NCBI GenBank assembly: GCA_027343695.1
Contig: DAHWKJ010000083.1
Location: 1-64,000, forward strand
From: Sulfobacillus sp.
Lineage (GTDB): Bacteria; Bacillota; Sulfobacillia; Sulfobacillales; Sulfobacillaceae
DNA: 64,000 nt
Direction of reading: 5' to 3'
The position numbers and the translations under genes are program-made. Under the pieces are notes generated by a model that did not search any database, was not told the DNA's origin, and saw only the letters and a list, made by a program, of their open reading frames with translations. Positions 9,717-19,796 of this stretch are shown piece after piece. Position 1 is the first letter of the stretch, and every line of letters starts with the position of its first letter.

Positions 9717-9750
9717 TGCAATAATATACACTTATAAGTATTGTTATGCA
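9717..9750. promoter_or_regulatory. candidate operator upstream of argF (ArgR-like imperfect palindrome)
   Basis: TGCAATAATATACACTTATAAGTATTGTTATGCA with perfect ACTTATAAGT core (9730-9739). Confidence 0.4.
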
Positions 9751-9907
9751 ATCATTGATAAAATCCGCGCGAGAATTTATCAGATGGGTCGATGTGGACG
9801 TTATGGGATGGTTGATGGCGCTGCGGAAGAGGGTGCGTTGACGCGGGCGCCTCCAATGGCCTTAGCATCCCAACACCTGCGAACAGGAACACAGCGATTT
9901 TAGGAGG

Positions 9908-10364
9908 ATGAATCGCGTGACTACCCCCGTCAAGTTTCTCGAAGGCGCCGCCATCTATCTCAGGCCCCGGCAGCTGGACGACGCCGACTGGTTGTACCAG
10001 AGCCTCAATAACGACGGGGAAGACCGTCGATTGGGGGGACCCCGATGGCTTCGACCCGCGAGCAGATCATCGCGAACATTCAGCTGTTGGCCGAAGAACC
10101 GTGCCGTGGTACGGCAGGACGATAAGGTCCTCGTGGGGGGCGTCGTGCTGGATCAGATTGATGGGCGCTTACGGAGTGCGGATTTCCACATGTTCATTGA
10201 CCGCGACGTACACCAGGCGCGACTATGGCACAGAGGCCACGCGCATCATGTTAAAGTACGGCTTCGGGATATTGAACACCATGCCCGCTTGGCGCCCGTG
10301 GCAAAATTACCCCAAAATCGTCCAAAGCGCTGGTAGATCAATTCGGCATGGCCGGCCTTACTAG
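9908..10364 (+). pseudogene. frameshifted GNAT acetyltransferase remnant
   Basis: IYLRPRQLDDADWLYQSLNND, then frame shifts: KVLVGGVVLDQIDGR.RSADFHMFIDRDVHQAR (frame 1) continues as DYGTEATRIMLKYGFGILNT in another frame. Confidence 0.7.
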
Positions 10365-10500
10365 CGGCCCCTAATCTGGCTGTGATCTCTTGAGCAACAA
10401 ACGCCATCATAAAGGTTAGCACTACAAATGGAATGAAAAATCCAATACCAAACCGCGACCCGGTGACCACATACGATAACATGCTTGGTGCATCGTTTTC
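10300..10500 (-). pseudogene. N-terminal fragment of an NRAMP-type divalent metal transporter
   Basis: ENDAPSMLSYVVTGSRFGIGFFIPFVVLTFMMAFVAQEITARLGAASKAGHAELIYQRFGRFWGNF, then NRAMP similarity stops at the GNAT remnant. Confidence 0.6.
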
Positions 10501-10822
10501 GCCCAGCAGAGACGAATCCATTGATGACGGTTCCGTGCCTCGAGGACACGAAATCGGTCTCTGGCCCGGGACACATTTTCTCGTCCGGCAACGGACTCTT
10601 TGGATGCCATCAATATCAACGTCCTCTGCGATTTTTTCGCTAAGACCCAAAATGTTAGTCTTAGGCAATATCACGATACGAATAGTGGCAGAGAAGTGGG
10701 CATATAGATGGATCCCTGATTTCCCAAGACACCCGAATCCCTCACAAAGCCTTGCGTCGGCCTATTAATGATGGTATGTTGTGTATGCAAGTTTTTCGCA
10801 ATAAGAGCGGAGGTGAGATCTG

Positions 10823-11719
10823 GTGCCTAATATTTGGGACCCCCATATGGGAATTGTTTGGACCACCGCCTTGGTCACTGCGTTTCTTCTGGGGATGGTT
10901 CATGGCATCACCCCGGACGAACACACCTGGCCTATCACTTTTAGCTATGCCATCGGCAGTTATTCCACCCGCCGAGGCCTAGTGGCCGGTCTCACCTTTT
11001 CCGCGGCATTCACCCTGCAGCGCGCAATTGCGAGTGAACTCGCTTATCTGGCCTTCGATAAATGGTTCACCTTAGGATCCAAGGTTGATTACATCGTCTA
11101 TCTTATCGTAGGAATTGCCATGGTTTGGGCGGGCCGTTACATTTTTCGTGGCAAACATTGGCATCTTTCACTACGAAAGAAGGCGCGAACCCATGAAAAA
11201 CCTGTAGAAACCGAATCCATTCGCGCCCCGAAAGCTTGGATGCCTCTCGTGCATGGCTTCATCGCAGGGTGGGGCTTCGGAGCTTTTGCCATCATCATCT
11301 ACACCGTGTTGGCGCCCTCGATGCCTTCGGCATTTTGGGGATGGGTCCCCGGAGCCCTGTTTGGCCTAGGTACTACGGTGATGCAGGCACTTGCCGGCGC
11401 CCTATTTGGATTCATTAGTCAACGCTTGGGATTGCCTCCGGAGGCTACACAAAAAGTGGCTCTGGTCACTGCGAGTCGCACCCTCACTTGGGGTGGAGTA
11501 GCGTTCGTCGCCGGAGGTATTTTTGGTCTGACGCTGCCTCACTTGGCCAATTTTGGCATCAATACGGGAATTCATGTACACAACTTGCACCAACTTGGCA
11601 TTGCCTTTGTTTTAGTGGTGGTAACGGTCATGGGAATCGGGATTACCACCCTCGTTCAACAGACGCGGTATTGGTCACGACAACAAAAAATGTCGCCGCC
11701 ATCCGCACTATCCCACTAA
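10823..11719 (+). CDS. multi-TM membrane protein, possibly metal transporter
   Basis: GTG start with GGAGGTGAG RBS; hydrophobic helices; HGITPDEHTWP motif recalls HxxxPDHxx of NiCoT/UreH-like transporters; followed by a fur-family gene. Confidence 0.75.
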   Translation: MPNIWDPHMGIVWTTALVTAFLLGMVHGITPDEHTWPITFSYAIGSYSTRRGLVAGLTFSAAFTLQRAIASELAYLAFDKWFTLGSKVDYIVYLIVGIAMVWAGRYIFRGKHWHLSLRKKARTHEKPVETESIRAPKAWMPLVHGFIAGWGFGAFAIIIYTVLAPSMPSAFWGWVPGALFGLGTTVMQALAGALFGFISQRLGLPPEATQKVALVTASRTLTWGGVAFVAGGIFGLTLPHLANFGINTGIHVHNLHQLGIAFVLVVVTVMGIGITTLVQQTRYWSRQQKMSPPSALSH

Positions 11720-11731
11720 GGCTAGGAGGAA

Positions 11732-12202
11732 GTGGAACGGATGCTCAGTCCAGAAAATGTGTCGCGGCCCGAAGAGGAGCTGCGACAACTTTTGCACGCG
11801 CGGAATCTACGCGTCACACCGGATCGACTACGGGTCTTCCGTGCCCTGGCCGACGCACCAAAACCGTTGTCCATGGTTGCCCTCATTCATCTTGTGGCGT
11901 ATGACGGAGTCAATCAAGCCACGGTATACCGAACCCTCGAACAGTTTCTAGCGATGGCGGTGGTGCATGCCGTGCTGCTCCATGATGGAGTGGTAGCCTA
12001 CGAACTCGTACCGCCGTTCGCAGCCCACCACCATCACTTTATTTGCCTAGAATGTGGCCATGTCGAAGATCTAGCCGCAGAGCGTGTCGACACGGCGTTG
12101 ACGCATAGCTTAGAAGGGTTAGGCCTACACGTTATGGGCCACAAGGTCGACCTCTATGGCCTCTGTAAACCGTGTGCGGAATCCGCCGCCAACAGAGATT
12201 GA
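11732..12202 (+). CDS. Fur-family transcriptional regulator (possibly Zur/Nur-like)
   Basis: LRVTPDRLRVFRALAD, NQATVYRTLEQFL, AAHHHHFICLECGHVEDL, GLCKPC. Confidence 0.9.
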   Translation: MERMLSPENVSRPEEELRQLLHARNLRVTPDRLRVFRALADAPKPLSMVALIHLVAYDGVNQATVYRTLEQFLAMAVVHAVLLHDGVVAYELVPPFAAHHHHFICLECGHVEDLAAERVDTALTHSLEGLGLHVMGHKVDLYGLCKPCAESAANRD

Positions 12203-13308
12203 ACGCCTTTGTAGAGGACGTCGACCCCCAGCGGTAAGGCGGCTTCGTTGACCAAAAAATGTGGCGAGTGATGCGGGAATATTTCTCCGTCCGGCGCACA
12301 TCCTAAAAACAGGAAGGCACCTGGGCGATGATGAAGATAATAGGCGAAGTCCTCCCCACCCATTGACGGGTGGTCATCTTGAAGCGTTACGGTGCCTTCG
12401 AGCGCGTTAGCCCATTGTTCGGCGGATCGAGCGTCATTCACCACCACGGGGTAGCCTTTGATATAGACCAGTTCGGCCTCGGCATCGTAAAGGCGCGCCG
12501 TCGTTTTCGCAATATGCTGGATCTCCTGTTGAATCAGGGCTTGCGCCGCGGTAGAAAACGTGCGTACGGTACCCGTTACTTCGGCCGATTCTGCAATAAT
12601 GTTAAATGTCGTGCCGGCTTGGATCGTACCACAGGTGACCACCGCCGGCTCAAAGGCTCCAATCCGACGCGAGACGATCGTTTGTAAATTCACCACAATT
12701 TGCGCTGCAATCAATACCGCGTCTTTGGTGGATTCAGGTTGGGAACCATGCCCACCGCGGCCTTTAATCCGCACAATAAAAGAATCCGCATTGGCCATCA
12801 TGGGACCGGGAGCGACGCGAGCCGTACCCACGGGATATTCCGACCATAGGTGAAGTCCCAGAATCTGGTCGACCCCATCTAACACGCCCGCGGCAATGAG
12901 GTCCTGTGCTCCACCAGGCGGCAACTCCTCGGCTGGTTGAAACAGCACCCGTACCCGACCTGTCCAGTGATCTTTTTGTGCCACCAGCCGCGCGGCAGTA
13001 CCTAGAAGAATAGCCATGTGGCCATCGTGGCCGCATGCATGCATCACCCCTGGGTGATTTGAGGAAAACGACAACCCCGTATCCTCAAGCAACGGCAAGC
13101 CATCGATGTCGGCACGCAGTGCCACCGTGCGCCCGGGACGCAAGGAATCGATATCGGCCCAAATTCCGGTTTTATGCACGACCGGGTCCAAGCCCATGGC
13201 GTGCAAGGCATCCATCAAGTAGGCATGAGTCTTAGTTTCTTGAAATCCGAGTTCCGGAATCTGATGTAGTGCACGACGATGTGCGATGACTTCCTCTTGC
13301 CATGTCAT
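12154..13308 (-). CDS. M20-family amidohydrolase (N-acyl amino acid / hippurate hydrolase type)
   Basis: HRALHQIPELGFQE, MHACGHDGHMAILLG, FQPAEELPPGGAQ, SMGGEDFAYYL. Confidence 0.93.
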   Translation of the reverse strand: MTWQEEVIAHRRALHQIPELGFQETKTHAYLMDALHAMGLDPVVHKTGIWADIDSLRPGRTVALRADIDGLPLLEDTGLSFSSNHPGVMHACGHDGHMAILLGTAARLVAQKDHWTGRVRVLFQPAEELPPGGAQDLIAAGVLDGVDQILGLHLWSEYPVGTARVAPGPMMANADSFIVRIKGRGGHGSQPESTKDAVLIAAQIVVNLQTIVSRRIGAFEPAVVTCGTIQAGTTFNIIAESAEVTGTVRTFSTAAQALIQQEIQHIAKTTARLYDAEAELVYIKGYPVVVNDARSAEQWANALEGTVTLQDDHPSMGGEDFAYYLHHRPGAFLFLGCAPDGEIFPHHSPHFLVNEAALPLGVDVLYKGVQSLLAADSAHGLQRP

Positions 13309-13321
13309 TGTGATCCACCCC

Positions 13322-14221
13322 TTAAATAATCCGATGTCCTAACGCTGATGCGATGAGGTTGGCAGCCAATTCTCCGGTCCGGTTATGTTCGTCTAATATC
13401 GGATTCACTTCAACCATTTCCATGCTGGTTAAAACGTCCCCTTCCGCCAGCAATTCCAGGGCTAAGTGTGCTTCCCGATCGGTTAAGCCGCCACTGTAGG
13501 GCGTCCCTGATCCCGGAGCATATAGCGGATCCAACGCGTCGATGTCAAAGCTACAGTGGACCCCGTCCGTATCTTTCTTCACGATTTCAATGGCGCGTGC
13601 CATCACCTCGCGCATACCATAGCGATCGATTTCGTGCATGGAAAACACCGTCGTCCCGCTCTGTCGCAAGGCTTCCGCCTCGGGAGCATCTAATGTTCGG
13701 ACACCCACGTAGACAATTTTCGCAGGGTCTACAAAGTGTCCATGATAGGCGGTCATGAGCGTCTTGTGTCCTAGTCCTACCGAGGTCGCCACCGGCATCC
13801 CGTGGATATTCCCCGATGGTGAGGTGGCGTCCGTGTTGTAATCGCCGTGGGCATCAAACCACAGTAATCCCAATCGCGATTGCCGTCGCAAAAGCCCTGC
13901 AATGGTGCCAATGGCAATACTGTGGTCGCCCCCCAACACCAGCGGAAAAGCCCCTTCTTCCAAGGTCTTTTCAACGGTCCGAGCGAGAATTCGGCTCACC
14001 TTCACAATCTCATTCAGATACTTCAGATGCGTGTCTGGATTGGATCGACTTTCCGGCACCGGCACCGGCAGATTCCCCACGTCGGACACCGTATGCCCCA
14101 CCTGTCGAAGTTTCTCATGGAGCCCGGCGTACCGAATGGCACTAGGACCCATGTCGACGCCGCGGCGGTCGGCCCCATAGTCTAAAGGTACCCCGATTAT
14201 CCGTATCGTTTTGGTCTGCAT
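13322..14221 (-). CDS. rocF: arginase
   Basis: GVDMGPSAIRYAGL, GGDHSIAIGT, WFDAHGDYNT, SFDIDALDPLYAPGSGTPYSGG, EVNPILDEHNRT; start MQTKTIR at 14221. Confidence 0.95.
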   Translation of the reverse strand: MQTKTIRIIGVPLDYGADRRGVDMGPSAIRYAGLHEKLRQVGHTVSDVGNLPVPVPESRSNPDTHLKYLNEIVKVSRILARTVEKTLEEGAFPLVLGGDHSIAIGTIAGLLRRQSRLGLLWFDAHGDYNTDATSPSGNIHGMPVATSVGLGHKTLMTAYHGHFVDPAKIVYVGVRTLDAPEAEALRQSGTTVFSMHEIDRYGMREVMARAIEIVKKDTDGVHCSFDIDALDPLYAPGSGTPYSGGLTDREAHLALELLAEGDVLTSMEMVEVNPILDEHNRTGELAANLIASALGHRII

Positions 14222-14295
14222 AACGTCCCCCTTGTAATTCACATTTTCTCGTAGTCCCCATCTTTCCAGTCCTTCTCTATTATAGCCGTTCCTGG

Positions 14296-15000
14296 TTAAT
14301 CACGTACCAGCAGGTGGGTCGGCGGGGGCGTCTGGAGATCCTTCTCCGGCCACCGTCCTTTCAAAAACCAACGTTCTGTCCCCACGAAGATGTACCATGC
14401 AATGTCCCTTTGATATTGCGTGGTCATGAGGAGCGCTTCATCTCGAGGATTGGAGATAAATCCGAGTTCGACGTTCACCGCGGGCATTTTGGCATAGCGC
14501 AGCACATATTGGTTAATCCGAGTGACGCCTCGTCGTGTATGCGTCCAATACTGCAGCTCTTCTTGGATGTCATGCGCGAGATGATAGCTACCGGCCCCGC
14601 CCCAATAAAAGGTCTGGGGTCCCCGATACGCGCGGTACCCAGAATTACAATGGATATCGATCAACACGTCCCCATGTGTACGGTTAATCCACTCAACACG
14701 TTGAGAAACGCGAAACTTCTTATGCCGGGGAATGTCGTGAGGATTTGACCACGACAGGCGCACACGGGCTCCGGCACGTTGAAACCATGCCTTCAAGGCC
14801 AATGCCACCTCGAGGTTAATTCGATCTTCGGTGGCCCGTATGCCCCGCGCCCCGGGATCAAATCCTCCATGTCCTGGGTCGATAATGACCGTGCGCCCCG
14901 CTAACAGACCCCCTTCCATCGGAAACGACGGCGCTTGCACCGGGTATGCCCATCCCATAGTCAACATCAGTCCGAGGCACGCTAGCCACTTCCACACCAT
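14296..15000 (-). CDS. N-acetylmuramoyl-L-alanine amidase (Amidase_3)
   Basis: VIIDPGHGGFDPGARG, DVLIDIHCNSGYR, VELGFISNPRDEALL; N-terminal signal-like helix; start uncertain (15000-15051). Confidence 0.9.
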   Translation of the reverse strand: MVWKWLACLGLMLTMGWAYPVQAPSFPMEGGLLAGRTVIIDPGHGGFDPGARGIRATEDRINLEVALALKAWFQRAGARVRLSWSNPHDIPRHKKFRVSQRVEWINRTHGDVLIDIHCNSGYRAYRGPQTFYWGGAGSYHLAHDIQEELQYWTHTRRGVTRINQYVLRYAKMPAVNVELGFISNPRDEALLMTTQYQRDIAWYIFVGTERWFLKGRWPEKDLQTPPPTHLLVRD

Positions 15001-15329
15001 CTCTCGATTCATCCTCCTTGCTACGATGCATGCGGTGGTCACGCTCTTCACGACGATAGGATAGGATAATCGACCACATTTTAGTCTCTACGTGATGCCG
15101 TGACCGGCGGTTTTGATCGAGTATCAGGCTCCATCCCGTATAGCTCGCGTCGTATTCAACAGCCGTCTAATTCGCGATTTCGGATCTCTGACCTGACACT
15201 GTTGGCAAAACGACCAGTTCGCTCTGACTATGGTGCATTTGACTTCAATTCAAATTTATTAGTGCATCAAGTAAATGCTATAACTCATTCAATTGACTTG
15301 TGATACATTAGAACTAGGAGGGATGAACG

Positions 15330-16667
15330 ATGGTCGGGGTTAAGATTCGCGATTTACGGAAAAAATTGGGGCTCACCCAAGAACAATTGGCTGGTCCCGA
15401 ACTGACTAAAAGCTATGTGAGTCAAGTCGAACTCGGCCGAATTCACCCATCCCATAAAGCATTAGCCATCATTGCCCACCGCTTAGGCAAACCCTTAGGG
15501 TACTTTGTAGAAAATGGTGACGACATGCGCACCATCGAGGTGTTACTCAAAGCCGTGCAGGCGCTATGGAATACCGGACGTTTGGAAGATGGGATGTTAG
15601 GTTTGCAAGAAGCCTATATGCTTGCTGCACGGACCGGCCGCGACGATACGCTAGCGCGCATCAAAGCCACCATGGGACGGATGGAGATGACCCAAGGCAA
15701 TTTGGTCGCCGCGTTATCCCACCTAGAAGAAAGCCTCACCATGATTCATCCAGACGAGCATCCGATTCAAGCCGTAGAAATTGCCAATACGTTGGGGATG
15801 GTAGCGGCCCGCAATGGTTCTTTCCATAAGGCGATGAACTCTTTTCAGCAGTCATTAGAATATGCCCGCCGGTTACCAGACCATGCCGCCGACATTCGAG
15901 CGGAGTCTGCCCAGCACTATGGAGATTTTTGTTACAGCCAAGGTGAGTGGATTTCGGCGTTAGAGCTATACCGCGAAGCATTGGCCGGCCGGGAACATCT
16001 GATATCGCCCGGTCGCCAAGCTGAACTCTACGGACGGATGGCCTCGACCGAATGGCAAATCGGCCACCAAGATGAAGCCCTGGCCGCCATCGACCACGCG
16101 CTGTCAAGGGTCTCGCACGTCACCCAATCCGATGAACGCGCCACCATCGAAGGTGATTTGGGACGAGTCCTGATCGCCACAGGGCGCTATCACGAAGCCC
16201 ATCAATTACTTGTCCAAAGCCTGGAAGTATTTGACCGTCTACACTTCCAAGAAGGTCAAGCCGTGATTCTCGAAGCCCTGTTACAATTGGGGGCTAGTGA
16301 ACCGAGCCAGGAGTGGCTGACGCAATATAGTGACCGCGTGTTTCGAGCCGAAAACGTGTGGCCATGGCTCCGAGTCAAAGTCTACGCATTACGGCTGCTG
16401 GCCCGTCGTGCAGTTCGGGAACGGCAACTCCCCATAGCACGAGATTACTTAACCCAAGCCCTAGCATTAGCCGCACCGAATGCTCGACACGAAATCGAAT
16501 GCGAAAATTATCTGGTCCGTGCTCAATTAGGCGAACGCGATGCGGTCGAGCAACTGTGGTCCCATGTGGTCGATCCCCTGTTGAAAAAATCTCAGCCCCA
16601 CCAGTTCACCCCCAAACTCCCCAAGATCTCTCCCCCACCCTTATCCCTAATCGGCTCGGTGTCGTAA
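15330..16667 (+). CDS. XRE-type HTH regulator with TPR repeats
   Basis: KIRDLRKKLGLTQEQLAGPELTKSYVSQVELGRIHPS HTH followed by TPR-like helices; AGGAGGG RBS. Confidence 0.9.
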   Translation: MVGVKIRDLRKKLGLTQEQLAGPELTKSYVSQVELGRIHPSHKALAIIAHRLGKPLGYFVENGDDMRTIEVLLKAVQALWNTGRLEDGMLGLQEAYMLAARTGRDDTLARIKATMGRMEMTQGNLVAALSHLEESLTMIHPDEHPIQAVEIANTLGMVAARNGSFHKAMNSFQQSLEYARRLPDHAADIRAESAQHYGDFCYSQGEWISALELYREALAGREHLISPGRQAELYGRMASTEWQIGHQDEALAAIDHALSRVSHVTQSDERATIEGDLGRVLIATGRYHEAHQLLVQSLEVFDRLHFQEGQAVILEALLQLGASEPSQEWLTQYSDRVFRAENVWPWLRVKVYALRLLARRAVRERQLPIARDYLTQALALAAPNARHEIECENYLVRAQLGERDAVEQLWSHVVDPLLKKSQPHQFTPKLPKISPPPLSLIGSVS

Positions 16668-16682
16668 AAACCCCCACCCTAT

Positions 16683-16712
16683 AAAAAAGAGCCCCGTCTG
16701 GGGCTCTTTTTT
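16683..16712. terminator. bidirectional intrinsic terminator (ends XRE-TPR gene and rplM-rpsI)
   Basis: AAAAAAGAGCCCCGTCTGGGGCTCTTTTTT perfect stem flanked by A6/T6. Confidence 0.95.
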
Positions 16713-16715
16713 GCA

Positions 16716-17108
16716 CTACCGCTTCGAAAATTGTGGTGCTTTTCGAGCTTTCTTCAGCCCATACTTACGCCGTTCCTTCATACGTGCATCTCGCTTAAGA
16801 AATCCTAAGCGCTTCAAAGAACCACGGAAGTTTGGGTCCACTCCCAGCAGAGCACGCGCAATCCCATGACGCACGGCACCAGCTTGGCCCGAAACGCCGC
16901 CCCCCTCGACACGAACCAGGACATCGAAGCGACCTTCTACATCAGCCGACTTCAAAGGGCCGACTACAACCATTCGCATGGTGGCGACCGGAAAATAATC
17001 TTCAAAGCTTCGACCATTTACCACCAATCGGCCGGATCCTGGTACTAACCGCACACGAGCCACGGCATTCTTCCGTCGTCCAGTACCCCAAAACTGTGCT
17101 GTTGCCAT
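16716..17108 (-). CDS. rpsI: 30S ribosomal protein S9
   Basis: [17 protein letters not shown]...[19 protein letters not shown]. Confidence 0.98.
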   Translation of the reverse strand: MATAQFWGTGRRKNAVARVRLVPGSGRLVVNGRSFEDYFPVATMRMVVVGPLKSADVEGRFDVLVRVEGGGVSGQAGAVRHGIARALLGVDPNFRGSLKRLGFLKRDARMKERRKYGLKKARKAPQFSKR

Positions 17109-17542
17109 TATGCGTTAACCTCCCAAATCTCCGGCTGTTGAGCCTGGTGCGGGTGCGCATCAGATCGATAGACCTTAAGCTTACGATACATGTCGCGACC
17201 CAGTCGATTATGCGGCAACATTCCCCGCACCGCCTTCTCTAAAACGAACTCGGGCTTACGTAACATCAACTGGCGATAAATGGTCTTTTTGAGGCCACCT
17301 TCATGACCTGAATGATGGTAATAAATCTTTTGATCTAATTTATGCCCTGTTAAGAGGACCTTTTCTGCGTTAATGATAATGACGTTGTCACCGGTATCCA
17401 AATGGGGGGTATAAATCGGCTTGTGCTTCCCACGTAACAACGTTGCCGCTGCGGTGGCTACCCGCCCAAGGGGAATGCCCGATGCATCAATCACGTACCA
17501 CTTTCGCTCAAAATCCTTGGGGCGAGCCATATACGTGGTCAT
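17108..17542 (-). CDS. rplM: 50S ribosomal protein L13
   Basis: [27 protein letters not shown]...[12 protein letters not shown]; start MTTYMARP. Confidence 0.97.
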   Translation of the reverse strand: MTTYMARPKDFERKWYVIDASGIPLGRVATAAATLLRGKHKPIYTPHLDTGDNVIIINAEKVLLTGHKLDQKIYYHHSGHEGGLKKTIYRQLMLRKPEFVLEKAVRGMLPHNRLGRDMYRKLKVYRSDAHPHQAQQPEIWEVNA

Positions 17543-17694
17543 CCAAATCCCTCCTACGAAATGGGTCGGCTGAGACCGCCGAAACCCGAACAGCAATATT
17601 CTACTAGGTTTGGCTAGTTGCTGTCAAGACAAATGGCCACGGCACCAGGAATGCCACATAAACCCATCCGTTCTGGTCGCCGCTCGGCTCCTGT

Positions 17695-19383
17695 CTATGA
17701 TTGCTTCGCGAGCCATTCTCGCAAGACACCTTTTTGCACCTTGCCGCCCGGACCTAATGGGAGTTCCTCGACAATCTCCACGCGTTCCGGCCACTTGAAC
17801 TTGGCCACCCCTCGTCGGTCAAGATACTCCGCGAACGATGTCACTGTCGGACGAGCCCCGGTCCCCACTACCACAAACGCGCAAACTCTTTCCCCCAAAA
17901 CCGGATCGGGCATTCCCACGATGGCTATGTCCCGCACATCTGGATGCGTACCCAAGAGGTCTTCAATCTCTTTAGGGAAGATGTTCTGGCTCCCCCGAAG
18001 GATCATGTCTTTCTTGCGACCCACAATGCGCAAATATCCCTCAGCATCGTACATTCCGAGATCCCCAGTATGTTGGTAACCTACCCATCGGTCATCGGCG
18101 GATCCCGCTTCATGATAAGTCTCCCGACTCTCAGCGGGTGACTCCCAATAACCATGGTGGATATTCCAAATCAGGATTTCGCCTACCTGTCCTGCCGGCA
18201 AACGCGACCCGTCGGGGGCAATAACCGGCACGTCGAATCCCTCTAAGGGCACGCCAGCCGCCGACAGCACCCGCTCTTTGGTTAATTCGGTCGCAATGGG
18301 GCTCATACAGCCGCCGACCTCAGAGGTTCCATAGACGTTGAACGACTTAATGTTGCGGCGCCATAGTTTATCCAATACTTCGAACGACATCGGAGCGCCC
18401 GAATAACTGACCTGCCGCAAATGTTCCAGTGCTGCGTGTTCGAACGCGGGGTTGGTAACAACCCGCGTTATTAAGGCAGGATTCCATACCCACAGGGTAG
18501 CAGATTCTTCTTCTGTGATACGTAAGACCGCCTCTTCGTCAAACTCGGTGAGATAGATAGAGCGGCCCCCGGTATAGAGCGGCACATGTACTCCCCACAA
18601 GCGACCGGAACCGCCACTTAATGGTCCAATCAAGATTCGGGTATCATATACGGTATGTCCGGCACGTTCAGCTATTCCTACACTGTGCACGTGAAACCAG
18701 TCGAGTGTCGTCCGTTGCGATAACTTCGGAACCCCAGTCGTGCCCGAAGTGGGCAATAACTCATGGACCGCAAGCGGACTCGGTCGCAACCAATCCAAGT
18801 CATCGAGGGAAAACTCTTCCCAAATTTTTTGATCCAACCAACTATCCCAATGAATGACATCCTCCGCATCAGAGGGTTCACCGGGAAGATCCACAATCAC
18901 GAGTTGCATTCCTGGCACGAACTCGCGCCCTTCGCGGTACCATTCAAGAAATTCTCGGCCGTGCCAACGCGGCACGATAATTGCCAGATCGGGGGCAAGT
19001 TTTCTTATGGCGCCAATCGTTTCTGCCTTACCTAGATCCACATTGAGTCCTGCATGCAATGCCCCCAATTTAGAGGTGACCCAATCCACATAGGTACTCT
19101 CCAAGATACTGGGTAAGTGCGACATAACCGTCGCCCCGGGCCTCAACCCGTGACGTAACATGGACACAATCAGGGTATTCACTTGGTGGTACGCTTCTTG
19201 CCAGGTCCGGCGCCGTCGTAATGAGTAGTCGACACCGCAGTAGGTGTCCGTGAGGGCTTCTCGCGAACCGTAAAGCCTCGCGTTACGTTGCAATAAATCC
19301 CACTGTACAAAGCCAAAATGTCTACCACCTAGAGCTTTAGACTTCTTAATGTGATCGAATCGAAATAGGCTATCTTGTAGCAC
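17695..19383 (-). CDS. AMP-forming acyl-CoA synthetase / ligase
   Basis: LLPTSGTTGVPKLSQ, FNVYGTSEVGG, YQHTGDLGMYDAEGYLRIVGRKKDMILRGSQNIFPKEIE. Confidence 0.95.
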   Translation of the reverse strand: MLQDSLFRFDHIKKSKALGGRHFGFVQWDLLQRNARLYGSREALTDTYCGVDYSLRRRRTWQEAYHQVNTLIVSMLRHGLRPGATVMSHLPSILESTYVDWVTSKLGALHAGLNVDLGKAETIGAIRKLAPDLAIIVPRWHGREFLEWYREGREFVPGMQLVIVDLPGEPSDAEDVIHWDSWLDQKIWEEFSLDDLDWLRPSPLAVHELLPTSGTTGVPKLSQRTTLDWFHVHSVGIAERAGHTVYDTRILIGPLSGGSGRLWGVHVPLYTGGRSIYLTEFDEEAVLRITEEESATLWVWNPALITRVVTNPAFEHAALEHLRQVSYSGAPMSFEVLDKLWRRNIKSFNVYGTSEVGGCMSPIATELTKERVLSAAGVPLEGFDVPVIAPDGSRLPAGQVGEILIWNIHHGYWESPAESRETYHEAGSADDRWVGYQHTGDLGMYDAEGYLRIVGRKKDMILRGSQNIFPKEIEDLLGTHPDVRDIAIVGMPDPVLGERVCAFVVVGTGARPTVTSFAEYLDRRGVAKFKWPERVEIVEELPLGPGGKVQKGVLREWLAKQS

Positions 19384-19796
19384 TTGGGTCCCTCCTTAAA
19401 AATCATTGTGGCATGCGTTCGCCATAACCCGAGGATTTTCCTTCTGGGAGAACGCCGTGGGCGGCAAAAAAATACTGATAAGGCTCGTGGAAAGTGATCC
19501 CCATGCGGGTGACCATCAGAGTCGAACCAAGACGAAATGATTCCACGCCGGATAGACACGTGCGAAACGCCTGATGGGGAAACCATTGCTCTCAGGAGGC
19601 CTCATCAGAAGGTGACCTCAAGACCCCGTTTATCCCCACCTCAATCAGAGCCCGGTCGCGTTCATATAGAGCGTCCGTATAGGTGCCAGCCCCTACGATT
19701 TCGAGATACAGAGAGATTTCATCGGAGTATATCCTTCACACATTTGGTACGATGTCAGTATTCTGGGGATTATCCCCAAGCACAAGGAGACCTTCT

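Noticed and set aside
9908-10364. GNAT frame changes as programmed frameshifting
   Set aside because: No slippery heptamer or downstream structure noticed, at least two shifts, and an adjacent truncated gene; decay or assembly indels are more likely.
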